Positions 34,476 through 35,701 of a stretch of 35,701 bases of DNA are shown here, one piece after another; position 1 is the first letter of the stretch; each line of letters begins with the position of its first letter. The position numbers were made by a program, and so were the translations under genes. This DNA is from an uncultured bacterium (GTDB lineage: Bacteria; Desulfobacterota_D; UBA1144; Nemesobacterales; UBA2774). The DNA is taken from assembly GCA_902826595.1 (NCBI GenBank), contig CADEFK010000002.1:10922-46622 (forward strand), given 5' to 3'. A model generated the notes under the pieces. It saw only the letters and a list, made by a program, of their open reading frames with translations. It was not told the origin of the DNA and made no database searches.

Positions 34476-35273
34476 GTGATAAAGCTGGGCTCTGTATCGT
34501 TTATGAATGCAAAACCGCTGACGTTCGCGCTCGAGAACGGTCTCGTGGAGCACAGCTTCGATATCAAGCTCATGCCCCCTTCCGACCTGTCGACGATGCT
34601 TTCAAGCAAAGAGATAGACGTCGGGCTCATTCCTGTCGCGGAGTTCCTCAGGAGAAAGTCCTGTTCCGCCGTGCCCGGCATCTCTATCTCGTCATACGGG
34701 AAAGTGGACAGCGTCGTTCTTCTGACGAAGGGCTCTCTCCAGGATATTAAAAGGGTCGCGGTCGACAGGCGGTCCCAGAGCTCGACCGCTCTGTTGAGGA
34801 TTATACTCGAAACATTCCATAACCTGTCGCCTGTCTATCTGCCCAAGACCGCGGACGGAGATTTCCTGAAAGGCGTCGATGCGGGGATGATAATCGGAGA
34901 CAACGGACTCGAGATAACCTGTTCCCCTCCCGCGGGCTATGATGTTCACGACCTCGGGCAGATCTGGACCGAAGAAACGGGGCTTCCGTTTGTATACGCC
35001 GTCTTCGCCGTGAACGAGGGCGTGGAGCTCGGACGGAACCTTGACGCGCTCCATAAATCCAAAGAACACGGGCTCTGTATCATTGACAAAATAGCAAGGA
35101 TCGAATCGGCGAGGACAGGAATAAGCGAGGGCATATGCTATAAATATTTAACAGAAAGGATAAAGTATGACCTCGGCGAAAAAGAGATCGAAGCGATCGC
35201 CAGATACAGCGAATATCTATCCCGTCTGGGCGAGGCTGAAAAAATTTCCCGCATAAAATTATATTCACAATAG
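34476..35273 (+). CDS. mqnA: Chorismate dehydratase of the futalosine pathway
   Basis: Dehydrates chorismate to 3-enolpyruvyl-benzoate, the entry of the futalosine menaquinone route. The protein of about 265 residues has the periplasmic-binding-protein-like fold of the family: IKLGSVSFMNAKPLTFALE, MPPSDLSTMLSSKEIDVGLIPVAEFL, SYGKVDSVVLLTKG, VDRRSQSSTALLRIILE and DLGQIWTEETGLPFVYAVF. GTG 34476 is chosen because AAGGTG lies just before it; GTG 34467 would add three residues. mqnD follows directly, supporting the assignment. Confidence 0.94.
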   Translation: MIKLGSVSFMNAKPLTFALENGLVEHSFDIKLMPPSDLSTMLSSKEIDVGLIPVAEFLRRKSCSAVPGISISSYGKVDSVVLLTKGSLQDIKRVAVDRRSQSSTALLRIILETFHNLSPVYLPKTADGDFLKGVDAGMIIGDNGLEITCSPPAGYDVHDLGQIWTEETGLPFVYAVFAVNEGVELGRNLDALHKSKEHGLCIIDKIARIESARTGISEGICYKYLTERIKYDLGEKEIEAIARYSEYLSRLGEAEKISRIKLYSQ

Positions 35274-35297
35274 CTTGAAGAAACGGGAGGACGCAGA

Positions 35298-35701
35298 TTG
35301 ACGAAGATAAAGATGAGACTCGGACACAGCCCCGACCCCGACGACGCTTTCATGTTTTACGGCATAGCTGCAGGGAAAGTGACTTCGGACAAAATCGATT
35401 TCGAGCACGTCATAGAAGACATTCAATCCCTGAACAAGCGCGCGCTCAATAAAGACCTCGAAACCACGGCGATCTCCGCCCACGGATATCTGAAAGTAGA
35501 GGACGATTACAGAATCATGTCCTGCGGCGCGAGCATGGGAGAAGGGTACGGCCCGATCGTCGTTTCGAAAGAGCCCGTGACCAGCCTCGAAGGGAAGGAA
35601 ATTGGGGTCCCCGGGAAGCTCACGACCGCGTTCCTGCTTCTGAGCATTTACTCAGACGGCTTTATACCGGTTGAAATGCCTTTCGACGAGATCATGCCTG
35701 C
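35298..35701 (+). CDS. mqnD: 1,4-dihydroxy-6-naphthoate synthase, N-terminal part
   Basis: Later enzyme of the futalosine pathway, cleaving cyclic dehypoxanthinyl futalosine to dihydroxynaphthoate. The window ends in the gene after 134 codons. The TTG start has GGGAGG 7 bases upstream; ATG 35313 is an alternative. The visible part, LGHSPDPDDAFMFYGIAAGK, DIQSLNKRALNKDLETTAIS and SMGEGYGPIVVSKEP, is diagnostic for MqnD. It is 24 bases after mqnA, a frequent pairing. Confidence 0.94.
   Translation, partial: MTKIKMRLGHSPDPDDAFMFYGIAAGKVTSDKIDFEHVIEDIQSLNKRALNKDLETTAISAHGYLKVEDDYRIMSCGASMGEGYGPIVVSKEPVTSLEGKEIGVPGKLTTAFLLLSIYSDGFIPVEMPFDEIMP

Overview
The window looks like an ordinary chromosomal stretch of a Gram-negative bacterium. 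A TolC-type outer membrane channel, an RND adaptor and several lipobox or Sec signals imply two membranes. GC content is fairly high, with frequent AGG/AGA arginine and ATA isoleucine codons. Menaquinone made by the futalosine route (MqnA, MqnD), methylmalonyl-CoA metabolism (epimerase, MeaB), a DUF3426 zinc-ribbon protein and an F420-type flavin oxidoreductase together resemble Desulfobacterota/deltaproteobacteria-like or related uncultured lineages. That placement is inference; there is no rRNA to confirm it. I see no phage, integrase, transposase, CRISPR array, tRNA or rRNA.

Layout. Positions 1-3114 (minus strand): a tolC-adaptor efflux operon behind a good sigma70-type promoter, plus a small membrane protein. 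Positions 3225-7208 (minus): ribBA-ribH-nusB-trpD-trpC, tightly packed and probably one transcript from a promoter at 7274-7301. Positions 7421-8410 (minus): apbE, the FMN transferase that consumes FAD made from riboflavin. Positions 8628-13677 (plus): a zinc-ribbon/DUF3426 membrane protein, a small basic-tailed protein, then guaB and guaA. Positions 13708-15171 (minus): two small conserved-looking genes and a sugar-nucleotide epimerase. A 458-base gene-poor stretch (15172-15629) carries two dyads and an upstream ORF before a sigma70-family factor.

Positions 16870-17877 (minus) hold an LLM-class oxidoreductase. Positions 18046-22524 (plus) hold an M29-like peptidase, a VWA/glutamine-amidotransferase-like membrane protein, coaX, and a stand-alone LigD-type 3'-phosphoesterase overlapping coaX. 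A REP-like palindrome and a DASS carboxylate transporter follow. Positions 24136-27587 (minus) hold methylmalonyl-CoA epimerase, a FlK-like hotdog thioesterase, an Ig-like lipoprotein and RNase G. A LysM protein (plus) then faces pcm, meaB and an EVE protein (minus). Positions 31130-35701 (plus) hold a GNA1162-like protein, hisA, hisF, a dGTPase, mqnA and a truncated mqnD.

Functionally this is mostly housekeeping: riboflavin/flavin, tryptophan, histidine, guanine nucleotide, CoA and menaquinone synthesis, RNA processing and transcription. I did not find a convincing new multi-gene system. The best leads are individual: a sigma factor with an altered -10 recognition helix and an overlapping upstream ORF, a LigD phosphoesterase lacking a family-conserved arginine, a FlK-like thioesterase with Glu replaced by Gln, and an isoaspartyl methyltransferase with an export-like N-terminus.
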